From Algoriphagus yeomjeoni (GTDB lineage: Bacteria > Bacteroidota > Bacteroidia > Cytophagales > Cyclobacteriaceae), in assembly GCF_003259505.1 (NCBI RefSeq), contig NZ_QLLK01000011.1, positions 62,001-126,000 on the forward strand: 64,000 nt of DNA. The letters are read 5' to 3'. The position numbers and the translations under genes are program-made. Each line of letters starts with the position of its first letter. Within the stretch, counting starts at the first letter, position 1. Below the pieces are notes generated by a model. That model did not search any database, had not been told where the DNA came from, and saw only the letters and a list, made by a program, of their open reading frames with translations. Of this stretch, positions 26,520-34,537 are shown in pieces.

Positions 26520-27623
26520 ATGACCTCCCGCATACTACTTTCTTTCCTCTGCCTTTTATTCTTCAGTTTCCAATCTTTGGCGCAGCAAAAACGAACCAAA
26601 ATCGGAGTAGCAGGGCTCACGCACGGGCATGTAGGCTGGATTTTGAATGCAAAGGATCGTGCTGATCTGGAAATTGTTGGAATTGCTGAACCGAATAGAG
26701 CGTTGGCAAAACGTCTGACTGAGCAACATGGAATTTCTATGGATTTGGTTTTTGACACCATGGAAGAAATGCTTGAAAAAACGAAGCCTGAGGCTGTGAC
26801 TGCATTTGGAAATATCTACGATCACTTGGCTGTGGTCGAAGCATGTGCGCCGAAGGGCATTCATGTCATGGTGGAAAAGCCTTTGGCGGTAAGCTTAGAT
26901 CATGCTAAAAAGATGAAGGCACTTGCAGAAAAACACAACATCCACCTCATCACTAATTACGAGACTACTTGGTACCCAAGCACTTTCAAGGCTTATGAAA
27001 TCCTCAAAAGTGGAGAAGTGGGTGACTTGCGAAAAGTAGTAGTACGCGATGGTCACAGAGGACCGAAAAAAATTGGTGTAAGCGACGAATTCCTAGAATG
27101 GCTGACTGACCCAAAACTGAATGGAGGCGGAGCTATCATCGATTTTGGGTGCTATGGAGCAAACCTGGTCACCTGGCTAGAAAGTGGGAAGCGTCCAATT
27201 TCTGTTACTGCTGTCACTCAGCAGTTGCAGCCTGAAAACAATCCAAAGGTGGATGATGAGGCCACAATTATCTTAAATTACGAGAATTCACAAGCCATTA
27301 TCCAGGCATCTTGGAACTGGCCAATTGGCAGAAAAGACATGGAAATCTACGGGCTTACCGGAGTGATTTATGCAGACAATCCTACTGATGTTCGAGTTCT
27401 TCAGGCTGAAGGCTATTCAGGTTTTGAAGAAGAAAAGCTGAAACTTGAATACCAGAACACCCCATTTGAGGATCCTTTTACGCTATTTCTTGCAGTGATT
27501 AATGGTGAGCTAACTCTTGAGGAATATGCTCTTCCTTCTTTGGAAAACAATATGATCGTAGTGGAAATACTATCTGCTGCGGTGGAAAGTGCGAAGACTG
27601 GAAAGACGGTTTATTTAAAGTAG
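26520..27623 (+). CDS. Exported Gfo/Idh/MocA family oxidoreductase
   Basis: A 367-residue oxidoreductase with a Sec-type signal peptide (LLSFLCLLFFSFQSLAQQ) directly before the Rossmann fold (KIGVAGLTHGHVGW, residues 26-39). The cofactor-site motif VEKPLA (about 118-123) carries the conserved lysine. The second domain includes GGGAIIDFGCYGANL. Members use NAD(P) bound tightly and act on sugars or their keto forms. Export without a Tat motif is unusual for a dinucleotide enzyme but common in Bacteroidota paralogues near DUF1080 proteins; one such gene lies convergently downstream. Confidence 0.88.
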   Translation: MTSRILLSFLCLLFFSFQSLAQQKRTKIGVAGLTHGHVGWILNAKDRADLEIVGIAEPNRALAKRLTEQHGISMDLVFDTMEEMLEKTKPEAVTAFGNIYDHLAVVEACAPKGIHVMVEKPLAVSLDHAKKMKALAEKHNIHLITNYETTWYPSTFKAYEILKSGEVGDLRKVVVRDGHRGPKKIGVSDEFLEWLTDPKLNGGGAIIDFGCYGANLVTWLESGKRPISVTAVTQQLQPENNPKVDDEATIILNYENSQAIIQASWNWPIGRKDMEIYGLTGVIYADNPTDVRVLQAEGYSGFEEEKLKLEYQNTPFEDPFTLFLAVINGELTLEEYALPSLENNMIVVEILSAAVESAKTGKTVYLK

Positions 27624-27688
27624 GAAGTTGGAAGTCAAAGAGCACTATGCTTTAACTTTTGGCTAACATGAATGAGCGACCAATAAAA

Positions 27689-27734
27689 AGCCGTTCGTTT
27701 GGTCCTTCCTTACGGTAGGCAGGCACGAACGGCT
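27689..27734. repeat. Inverted repeat (AGCCGTTCGT arms) in convergent gap
   Basis: AGCCGTTCGT (27689-27698) and ACGAACGGCT (27725-27734) are perfect ten-base arms around a loop containing CCTTCCTTACGGTAGGCAGG. It sits between the convergent Gfo/Idh/MocA and DUF1080 genes and may terminate both, but there is no T-run. Degenerate repeats (TTGATTCTAGAATCTTGG style, 27756-27826) follow it. Confidence 0.5.
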
Positions 27735-27826
27735 GCAATCAGTTAGCAAATCTTTAATTCTTGATTCTAGAATCTTGGTTCTCCATTCTAAAATCTTGCT
27801 ACTTATGTCTTGATACTTGCTACTTT

Positions 27827-28630
27827 TTAAAGCTCTTTAATCTTCAAATTCTTAAAGATCACGCCCTGTCCTTCACTCTGCAGGCCGATGTACCCTTCCG
27901 TTAGCGCCTTCCCATCCACTTTATACTGCGGATCAAAGTTATTTGCTACTCCTCCACCAATCTGAGGTTTGGTGTATCGAAGCACCTCTTCATCGTTAAC
28001 AAGATGAATCACCAACGAATCTCCATAAACGATTAAGTCAGCTTTCACCCACTCATCCCATTTGAAGGTTGGAGAAGTGGAATTGATGCAGTGACGAGGA
28101 TCTTTTTCCCCTTCGAAAAACACATCCGTACCAGGTGAACACATATTTCCAGTTGGTCTAGGCACTCCTTCTTTTTCTTCAGCCAGCATTTGCCACTCTA
28201 CAGAGATTGGCCAATCCTGTTCTTTCAAAATCGTCTCCGGAGCTTGAGAGTGGAACATTACTCCGCTGTTTCTATAGGTGTAACTCGCCGCGTCTTCTAA
28301 CCATTGATCCGTGAATCTATACTCCCAAGTCATATGGAAGGATGAAAATGGCTGCTTATAAAACAAATGTCCATAGCGATCATTAAAACCCTCATTATAA
28401 TCATCGTAGTTCACTTCTATCGTGCCATCTACTACTCGAAAAGTGTTTTGATAGTTATCGCCAGACTCGTGATGGTAGATTTTCGGAGTCCAATTTTCGA
28501 GGTTTTGACCATTAAACATTTCTGTCCATTCAGGCTTGGGTTCTTCTGCAACCTGAGTTTCTTTTTTCTCAGAACTACAGGAAATGAGTATGCTACCTAT
28601 CAGGGAAGCAAATAGTACTTTTCTAAACAT
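27827..28630 (-). CDS. DUF1080 family lipoprotein
   Basis: A 267-residue lipoprotein with lipobox ILISC (Cys18) followed by a charged linker and a DUF1080 beta-sandwich: WTEMFNGQNLENWTPKIY, MTWEYRFTDQW, YRNSGVMFHSQ, VEWQMLAEEKEG, WVKADLIVYGD and GYIGLQSEGQGVIFKNLKI. It resembles the 3-keto-disaccharide hydrolase group and is a paralogue of the secreted gene at 9742-10410. It faces an exported Gfo/Idh/MocA enzyme; together they might oxidise and then cleave a 3-keto-glycoside in the periplasm, which is inference. Confidence 0.85.
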   Translation of the reverse strand: MFRKVLFASLIGSILISCSSEKKETQVAEEPKPEWTEMFNGQNLENWTPKIYHHESGDNYQNTFRVVDGTIEVNYDDYNEGFNDRYGHLFYKQPFSSFHMTWEYRFTDQWLEDAASYTYRNSGVMFHSQAPETILKEQDWPISVEWQMLAEEKEGVPRPTGNMCSPGTDVFFEGEKDPRHCINSTSPTFKWDEWVKADLIVYGDSLVIHLVNDEEVLRYTKPQIGGGVANNFDPQYKVDGKALTEGYIGLQSEGQGVIFKNLKIKEL

Positions 28631-28715
28631 GGAAATTAGGGTTGAGGTAAAAAGATAAAAGTAAGGTAAGGAATTCTATGGTTCTCCTGAATTCTTTTGG
28701 ATGAATGTGCTCTTT

Positions 28716-29612
28716 CTAGGAAGTGCGGCAGGAAGCAAAAGACTTACCTGTCAAAAACTGAAAGGCATGCTTTCCTATTTTGGCAGAAATGGAGTCAGGA
28801 CAGCCCATCATTTCACCATCTATTTGAAACTCCGCTCCTTCTAAATTATCGATCTGACAACTGGACACACTCCAAGTCTTTATGCATTCCAATTCATCCA
28901 AATTACCTTTCATAAATGCCATAGTCATTTTCACGTAATCTTCGGCTGTCTCAGGATTGAGGGAAATAACTTCAAACTTTCCGTCATCCATAACCCCCTT
29001 GCAATTCACTATTGCGCCGGTCCCGTACTGATCCCCATTGGCAATCACAATCATCTTTGCACTGATTTCGATCGTTTGATGATCAAACTTTAGCAGGAAT
29101 TTCTTTGCCTCAGAAGAAAAAATCTCTGATAAAGAATTTTTCACATATCCGAACATTCCTCTACCATCATCCTGCTCAAATTTCTTGATGAGGTTGGCAT
29201 TCATTCCAAAATCTGCAAGGTGAAGACATAGTTCTCCATTCATAAGAATCGCATCGATCTGATGAACTTTGAAATCCCGAACAGCCTCCCAGGCATCAGA
29301 AATCATTTCAATCCCCATGCATTTCGCCAATCCATTTGCAGATCCCATAGGCACAATTAGAAGATTGGCATTTTGTTCTTTTAAGCTTTTGGCAACCATC
29401 TTTACAGTACCATCACCTCCACCAATCAAAACTAAATCTGGTTGATATTTTTGAAATTCTGCCAAAACCATTTCCTCATCGTTTTCACCAGTGGTTTCTA
29501 TGATATAGGGAGTAAAGCCTGGCACTTTTATTTCAAGCATTTCATTAATCTCATCTCTATCAAAATCGTTTGACCCAGAAATTGGATTATATACAAAAAG
29601 ACAATTCTTCAT
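28716..29612 (-). CDS. Diacylglycerol kinase-family lipid kinase (YegS/DgkB-like)
   Basis: A 298-residue DAGK-catalytic-domain protein. The nucleotide motif GGGDGTV is at residues 64-70, preceded by VYNPISGSND (8-16) and followed by PMGSANGLAKCMG (about 87-99). FEIDGE-like AEFQIDGEMMG near the C-terminus carries the conserved acidic residue. It should phosphorylate a lipid such as diacylglycerol at the inner face of the membrane. Its start lies 13 bases downstream of the stop of a DUF2183 phosphatidate phosphatase gene on the same strand, so the two opposite activities appear to be co-expressed. Confidence 0.86.
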   Translation of the reverse strand: MKNCLFVYNPISGSNDFDRDEINEMLEIKVPGFTPYIIETTGENDEEMVLAEFQKYQPDLVLIGGGDGTVKMVAKSLKEQNANLLIVPMGSANGLAKCMGIEMISDAWEAVRDFKVHQIDAILMNGELCLHLADFGMNANLIKKFEQDDGRGMFGYVKNSLSEIFSSEAKKFLLKFDHQTIEISAKMIVIANGDQYGTGAIVNCKGVMDDGKFEVISLNPETAEDYVKMTMAFMKGNLDELECIKTWSVSSCQIDNLEGAEFQIDGEMMGCPDSISAKIGKHAFQFLTGKSFASCRTS

Positions 29613-29625
29613 AACCTGATCTAAC

Positions 29626-30591
29626 TTAGTTAAAGCTTAATTCTTCTTCTAAAATCTGCATGGCTTCTTCTGAGCTTTCAATGAAGTGGAAATGCTCCAA
29701 TGAAATAATATGCTTGAGTTTTTCTTTTCTATCTGGATCAAACTTTTCCACTAATCGAATAAAAGTACCTTTCACTCGATTAGGATGTTTCCCAATAACT
29801 TCAGCATAGATTTCAGGATCTTCCTGTCCACTATCTCCAATCAAATAAAAAGACATCTCAGGGTAAAGATTGAAAAGCAATTCTATCTTCTCGAACTTGT
29901 GATTATGATTGCCACCTCCCGATTTCCAAATATTCTTCAAGTTTATATGCTTGTCTTTCAGCAAAATGGGGCCTTCGGGAATATGTCGGAATCTGAGAAA
30001 ATCTTTAATTAGGTCAAATAGTGACCAGTCACTGCTGGAAACGTAAAATATAGGATTTGAACCATTTCCTGTCAGCTTTTTGTAAAAACTAGATACGCCT
30101 GGAAGTGGTCTTCTGGTAAAAGCATTTTTAGAAATCGATAACCAAAACTTTTTCCCAATATCCGTGGAATGAGAAATGATAATTGTATCATCAATATCAG
30201 ATATCACTCCTGTGCCACCTTCATATCTTACTACTTCTAATTGCGCAGACTGAGATTTCTTGGAAGTGGGCTCTAGCACCTTGAATAGAACTATCTCACT
30301 GAGGTTCTCACTAGGTTTGCATTCCCCAATCTGTAACTCAAACACCCCATCTTCGTCAGTGGCAACCACATAGCTTTTTTCCTGAAAAGTAATTTCTACT
30401 TTGGCCATCGGAACCGATGAACCAGAATATCTTCTGATAGCTGCCAAGATATTCTTTAGCCAATTATTTCTTGATGAAGGTCTCTTTTCCTTATAGGCCT
30501 TTATCACCCGGCCTTTTAAAAAAACGACTTCATCATTACCGATCGCTAAAAATGGTTCTACAATTATTTTGTCGCGCTTGACTATTGCCAT
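29626..30591 (-). CDS. App1-family phosphatidate phosphatase (DUF2183)
   Basis: A 321-residue protein with an N-terminal beta domain (about 10-120, similar to the region before the catalytic domain in App1 relatives) and a HAD-like C-terminal DUF2183 domain. The catalytic motif DIDDT lies at 132-136, with VSSSDWSLFDLI (motif II serine region), LKDKHI (Lys) and LIGDSGQEDPEIY (motif IV) following in order. Yeast App1 dephosphorylates phosphatidic acid to diacylglycerol. It leads an operon with a lipid kinase of the reverse reaction. Confidence 0.87.
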   Translation of the reverse strand: MAIVKRDKIIVEPFLAIGNDEVVFLKGRVIKAYKEKRPSSRNNWLKNILAAIRRYSGSSVPMAKVEITFQEKSYVVATDEDGVFELQIGECKPSENLSEIVLFKVLEPTSKKSQSAQLEVVRYEGGTGVISDIDDTIIISHSTDIGKKFWLSISKNAFTRRPLPGVSSFYKKLTGNGSNPIFYVSSSDWSLFDLIKDFLRFRHIPEGPILLKDKHINLKNIWKSGGGNHNHKFEKIELLFNLYPEMSFYLIGDSGQEDPEIYAEVIGKHPNRVKGTFIRLVEKFDPDRKEKLKHIISLEHFHFIESSEEAMQILEEELSFN

Positions 30592-30653
30592 ACTGAAAAT
30601 TGATAGTTGGTTCTACCCATTTAGATCAATAATCAGGCTGTATCTGTAAAATT

Positions 30654-30695
30654 CAAAACAAAAGAGCCTTTTGGAGGTGATTTCCCAAAAGGCTC
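30654..30695 (-). terminator. Rho-independent terminator after the M42 peptidase gene
   Basis: GAGCCTTTTGG (30664-30674) and CCAAAAGGCTC (30685-30695) form an eleven-base perfect stem; on the minus strand it is followed by TTTTGTTTT. It lies nine bases past the M42 peptidase stop. Confidence 0.88.
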
Positions 30696-30703
30696 ATATT
30701 CGA

Positions 30704-31756
30704 TTAGTGCTTCCAGTCGTACTGATCTATCTCTTCTAAACAGGTTTTCAACAACGCTATTGAGTCTGCTATATCTTGCTTATGAGCCATCTCAATAACC
30801 TGATGTAGGTGTCGGGTAGGAATGGAAATAGCTCCAGCTATAGCGCCTTGCTTACCCATTCGCTGAACTCCCGCTGTGTCGGTTCCTCCAGCCACAAGTA
30901 TCTCCGGCTGCCAGGAAATCGCTGCATTATCAGCAGTTTGCTTCATAAATTCCACCATGCGGTAATCACAGATCGTCATCGCATCCATAATTTTTATGGC
31001 CGTCCCCTTACCGAGTTCTGTTACTTTTTCGTGAGCCTGTGCTCCAGGCACATCAAAGGCAATCGTGGTATCCAGCGCAATTCCAAAATCCGGATTAATG
31101 CCGTGAGCAGCTACATTTGCTCCTCTCAGACCAACCTCTTCCTGTACGGTGAAAGTAGCGTAGACGTCATAAGCAGGGTTTTCAAGTTGCTTAAGGGCTT
31201 CAATTAGAATAAAAACTGCCACCCGATTATCGATGGATTTACAATTTACACAATCACCCATTTCGATCAATTCCCTATCTCGGGTCACTGGATCTCCTAC
31301 AGTGATGTATTTTTCCACTTCCTCTTTAGACATTCCCAGATCGATGAAAAAATCTGTTGTCTTTGGAAGTTTGGTACGCTCCTCAGCAGACATCACGTGG
31401 ATCGGCTTACTTCCCATCACGCCTACCAGATCCTTTTTACCATGAACGATCACGCGCTGCGCGGTCAAAGTCTTAGGGTCAAACCCACCCAAGGTATGAA
31501 ATCTCAAAAAGCCATTGTCATCAATATGTGTGACGATAAAACCTATCTCGTCCATGTGTGCGGCGATCATTACCCGCTTTCCGTCAGGATTTCTCTTGCC
31601 TTTCTTGACGGCAATTACATTCCCGATATTATCAACTTTGACTTCATCGGCTAGTGGAGTGACCAAATCAATCACTAAATCTCTTACTCTTTTCTCAAAA
31701 CCTGGTGCTCCGGCGATTTCACAGATTTCCTTAAGAAGGGCTACGTTAATGTTCAT
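30704..31756 (-). CDS. M42 family metallopeptidase (aminopeptidase)
   Basis: A 350-residue co-catalytic metallo-aminopeptidase. Metal ligands are visible in AAHMDEIGF (His66/Asp68), DNRVAVF (bridging Asp), VQEEVGLRGA (catalytic Glu pair), ALDTTIAFD (Asp) and PTRHLHQVIEMA (His near the end), the usual order for M42. The enzyme would release N-terminal residues from peptides in the cytoplasm, probably as a large tetrahedral oligomer as known for the family. It is monocistronic. Confidence 0.93.
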   Translation of the reverse strand: MNINVALLKEICEIAGAPGFEKRVRDLVIDLVTPLADEVKVDNIGNVIAVKKGKRNPDGKRVMIAAHMDEIGFIVTHIDDNGFLRFHTLGGFDPKTLTAQRVIVHGKKDLVGVMGSKPIHVMSAEERTKLPKTTDFFIDLGMSKEEVEKYITVGDPVTRDRELIEMGDCVNCKSIDNRVAVFILIEALKQLENPAYDVYATFTVQEEVGLRGANVAAHGINPDFGIALDTTIAFDVPGAQAHEKVTELGKGTAIKIMDAMTICDYRMVEFMKQTADNAAISWQPEILVAGGTDTAGVQRMGKQGAIAGAISIPTRHLHQVIEMAHKQDIADSIALLKTCLEEIDQYDWKH

Positions 31757-31809
31757 TTTCTATTTTTTTCTAATTAGGTGAAATTAATAATTTGAACTGT
31801 CTTGAAAGT

Positions 31810-31843
31810 GAAAAAGGCACAAAGAATAACTTCTCTGTGCCTT
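31810..31843 (-). terminator. Rho-independent terminator after the PurF-like gene
   Basis: AAGGCACAAAGAA (31814-31826) pairs with TTCTCTGTGCCTT (31831-31843) with one wobble over a four-base loop. On the minus strand it ends in TTTTT, 53 bases beyond the PurF-like stop. Confidence 0.85.
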
Positions 31844-31895
31844 AACTATGATTTGCTTTACTCTTTTTGGAGCATCACAAACCAATTAAAATGTA

Positions 31896-33779
31896 TTAAT
31901 AAGCTCTTACAGTCTTGCCTTCCATGAAGTTCGCAAAAGATCTGTTGACAACTCTCATCCCGCCTGTAGTAGGATAATCCCCTGTGAAATACCAGTCGCC
32001 AAGATGGTCTGGACAGCATTTGTGAAGATTATCAACTGTCTGATAAATTACTTTCACTTCAGCTTTGATATCATCATTGGTTACAATCTCAGAGATTTTC
32101 TCAGAAATCTCATCATCAGTAAATGAGCTATACACACCTTTCACAAAATTCTCTGTTGAATAAGGATGTGCATTACAAGCATCATAAACTTGATCCAAGG
32201 TGTTCTCAATTTTCCTCTCCTTGATCAAAGCTAAAGCAGCTCTGAAAGCAATGAATTCCTTCATCTTCGACATGTCGATTCCATAACAATCAGGGAATCT
32301 AATTTGCGGAGCTGAAGAAACTATAATAATTCGCTTAGGACTCAACTTATCAAGAGTGGTAAGTATGCTCTTTTCCAGCGTAGTACCTCTTACGATACTA
32401 TCATCAATTACCACAAGTGTATCTATGCCTGACTTAATCACTTCATAAGTGGTGTCGTACACATTTGCGACTATGGTATCACGGTCTTCATCGTTGGTGA
32501 TAAAAGTCCGCAACTTCACATCTTTGCTGACAAGCTTTTCTACTCTTGGGCGGAAATTCAATAGCTCGTCAAGATCCCCCATGTGCGGTTTGCCGTCCAC
32601 GAAGACTTCTCTTCTTTTGGCTGCCAAGTAATCCTCCAGGCCTTCGATCATTCCAAGAAATGCCGTTTCAGCGGTATTTGGAATGTATGAAAACACGGTG
32701 TTTTTCAGATCGAAATCAATCGCTTTCAAGATCTGAGGAATTAAAGCCTTACCTAGATTTTTTCGCTCCTGATAGATATTTGGATCAGTTCCTCTGGAAA
32801 AATAGATTCGCTCAAAAGAACAGGATTTCTTTTCCCTTGCAGGCATAATTTCAGATTCTGCAAAAGATCCATCCTTATTGATTACCAAAGCATGCCCTGG
32901 CTGAATCTCCTTGATGGAATTGAAATTAATGTTGAATGCAGATTTGATCGCCGGCTTTTCAGAGGCAACTACGATCACCTCATCATCTGCGTAATAATAA
33001 GCTGGACGAATGCCTGAAGGATCTCTCACCACGAAAGCTGAACCATTTCCCACAATTCCAGCCATAGCATACCCACCATCAAAATCTCTACACGATCTTC
33101 TCAGGATTCTAGCCATGTCCAATTCATTCTCGATCAATTGGGTGATCTGCTCATTGGAGAATTGGTGCTTGTATTTATCAAAAATTCGTTGATTTTCTTC
33201 GTCAAGGAAGTGACCGATTTTCTCCATCACTGTGACAGTATCAGTTTTTTCCTTTGGGTGCTGACCTAGCTGAACAAGCTTATCAAAAAGCTCTTCCACG
33301 TTTGTCATATTGAAGTTACCGGCCATTACTAGATTACGGCTTCTCCAGTTGTTTTGCTTTAAGAAAGGATGACAAGTCTCTATGGAATTTTCACCATGCG
33401 TTCCGTATCTCAGGTGCCCTAGCCAAACTTCTCCAGTAAACGCAATGTTTTCTTTCAACCAGTTTCCGTCAGTCAATGCATCATGACCTCCGATTTTCTT
33501 TGCTTTCTTGTACTTGCGGTTGATTTTATCAAAGATGTAATTAACTGCTGAAGGCTCAATTGATCTATATCTACTGATATATCTAGTCCCAGGCTTGGTG
33601 TCAATTTTGACATTAGCGACTCCAGCACCATCCTGACCTCTATTGATTTGTTTTTGCATCAGGACATACAATCTGTTAGAAGCAAAAGCGGCTGTCCCGT
33701 ACTTATCAATGTAATATTGGGCAGGTTTTCGCAATCTAATCATTGCTATGCCGCATTCGTGTTTGATGGCGTCACTCAT
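31896..33779 (-). CDS. Amidophosphoribosyltransferase-like protein (long Bacteroidota PurF variant)
   Basis: A 627-residue glutamine amidotransferase joined to a phosphoribosyltransferase. From the ATG at 33779 the sequence begins MSDAIKHECGIAM, so the Ntn-type nucleophile would be Cys9 after removal of a short propeptide. RGQDGAG, LGHLRYGTHG, MAGNFNMTN and RDPSGIRP belong to the glutaminase domain. TLVVIDDSIVRGTTLEKS is the PRPP-binding motif. The protein is about 120-150 residues longer than standard PurF, with added segments and a C-terminal cysteine-containing tail. It belongs to a second PurF group of Bacteroidota; whether it makes phosphoribosylamine or does another transfer is uncertain. 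Confidence 0.87.
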   Translation of the reverse strand: MSDAIKHECGIAMIRLRKPAQYYIDKYGTAAFASNRLYVLMQKQINRGQDGAGVANVKIDTKPGTRYISRYRSIEPSAVNYIFDKINRKYKKAKKIGGHDALTDGNWLKENIAFTGEVWLGHLRYGTHGENSIETCHPFLKQNNWRSRNLVMAGNFNMTNVEELFDKLVQLGQHPKEKTDTVTVMEKIGHFLDEENQRIFDKYKHQFSNEQITQLIENELDMARILRRSCRDFDGGYAMAGIVGNGSAFVVRDPSGIRPAYYYADDEVIVVASEKPAIKSAFNINFNSIKEIQPGHALVINKDGSFAESEIMPAREKKSCSFERIYFSRGTDPNIYQERKNLGKALIPQILKAIDFDLKNTVFSYIPNTAETAFLGMIEGLEDYLAAKRREVFVDGKPHMGDLDELLNFRPRVEKLVSKDVKLRTFITNDEDRDTIVANVYDTTYEVIKSGIDTLVVIDDSIVRGTTLEKSILTTLDKLSPKRIIIVSSAPQIRFPDCYGIDMSKMKEFIAFRAALALIKERKIENTLDQVYDACNAHPYSTENFVKGVYSSFTDDEISEKISEIVTNDDIKAEVKVIYQTVDNLHKCCPDHLGDWYFTGDYPTTGGMRVVNRSFANFMEGKTVRAY

Positions 33780-34028
33780 AGAGTATGGCAAATGTTATTT
33801 TGAAGAATCAAAGTTACTAGTTTTTAAAAGAATTTTCCCTCAAAAAAGTTCGGTTTCAAGATTATATATTCTGTCAAATCTGTCCATTCAGAATAAGCTG
33901 CGAAATAGCTGAGATAGCCTATGTTTTATTGGGTGTTTTTAGATTTCTTAAGAACAATCTGAGGCTTTTTTCTACAAAATAACTTTTGATTTTTATCAAC
34001 AAATTGCTCTAAACCGCATTTTCACTAA

Positions 34029-34045
34029 TTGGCATACCCTCTGCA
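34029..34045 (+). promoter_or_regulatory. Sigma-54 (-24/-12) promoter
   Basis: TTGGCATACCCTCTGCA has GG at -24 and GC at -12 with the exact ten-base spacing, and matches most of the consensus YTGGCAC-N5-TTGCW (ten of thirteen defined positions). It stands about 93 bases upstream of the small exported protein gene at 34138 and, beyond that, of a sigma-54-dependent regulator at 34538. A perfect palindrome (34084-34097) lies downstream of the start site. Function is inferred from consensus alone. Confidence 0.75.
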
Positions 34046-34083
34046 TCTAGTCTAAAAGATTCAAAACATAGGTTTTGGATTTA

Positions 34084-34097
34084 AGAGTCCGGACTCT
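34084..34097. promoter_or_regulatory. Perfect 14-base palindrome in the leader of the small exported gene
   Basis: AGAGTCCGGACTCT is a perfect palindrome 38 bases after the -12 element of the sigma-54 promoter and 40 bases before the ATG at 34138. It could be an operator or an mRNA hairpin. A dyad ATTCTG/CAGAAT also occurs upstream near 33869-33896, where an enhancer site might be. The remaining upstream region (33780-34028) shows no gene. Confidence 0.45.
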
Positions 34098-34137
34098 AAC
34101 AACAGATTAATTAAAATTACCTAAACCAACTATTATC

Positions 34138-34455
34138 ATGAAAAAAGTTCTTTTTATGTCCGCTATGTTATTTGCTGGAATTGCCATGGCTTCACCAGTG
34201 AGTACCACAACCTTGAATGCTACTACCAAAATGGAAATCCAGCAAGAGAAGGTGAAAATCGAAACCGATGCACTTCCTGATCCAATAAAAGCTTCCATAG
34301 CTGCTAATGAAGAAGTAAAAGCCTTAGTGATTGCTGAAGCTTTTAAAGTAAGCAAGGTAGATGGCACTACACATTTCGAAGTTGTATTTGATAATGGTAC
34401 AGAAGAAAAACTGACCAAAAAATATGACGAAGAAGGAAATGAAATAAAAGACTAG
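34138..34455 (+). CDS. Small exported PepSY-like protein
   Basis: A 105-residue protein with a clear Sec signal peptide (MKKVLFMSAMLFAGIAMA) and a mature part with the sequence plan of a single PepSY/beta-lactamase-inhibitor-like unit: LPDPIKASIAAN, VKALVIAEAFKVSKVDGTTHFEVVFDNG, then a charged tail KKYDEEGNEIKD. The function is unknown. It is the first gene behind a sigma-54 promoter, so it may be a major target of the regulator encoded just downstream, although a terminator separates the two. The export signal is sure; the family is a motif-level call. Confidence 0.72.
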   Translation: MKKVLFMSAMLFAGIAMASPVSTTTLNATTKMEIQQEKVKIETDALPDPIKASIAANEEVKALVIAEAFKVSKVDGTTHFEVVFDNGTEEKLTKKYDEEGNEIKD

Positions 34456-34474
34456 TTGCTTAAACCCTAAAGTT

Positions 34475-34508
34475 AAAAAGCACCGGGCACTTGTCTGGTG
34501 CTTTTTTT
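34475..34508 (+). terminator. Rho-independent terminator after the small exported gene
   Basis: AAAAAGCACCGG (34475-34486) and CTGGTGCTTTTT (34495-34506) form a stem with one wobble around an eight-base loop, ending in a T-run. It should limit readthrough into the regulator gene at 34538. Confidence 0.9.
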
Positions 34509-34537
34509 GTTAACTAGCTCTACAAAGAAAGATATTC

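Noticed and set aside
30809-31207. 132-codon open frame opposite the M42 peptidase
   Set aside because: It is a shadow of the peptidase reading frame, which has all metal ligands.
31896-33779. Standard purine-pathway PurF
   Set aside because: The protein is clearly PurF-like but much longer than usual and forms its own Bacteroidota group, so a plain purF symbol was not given.
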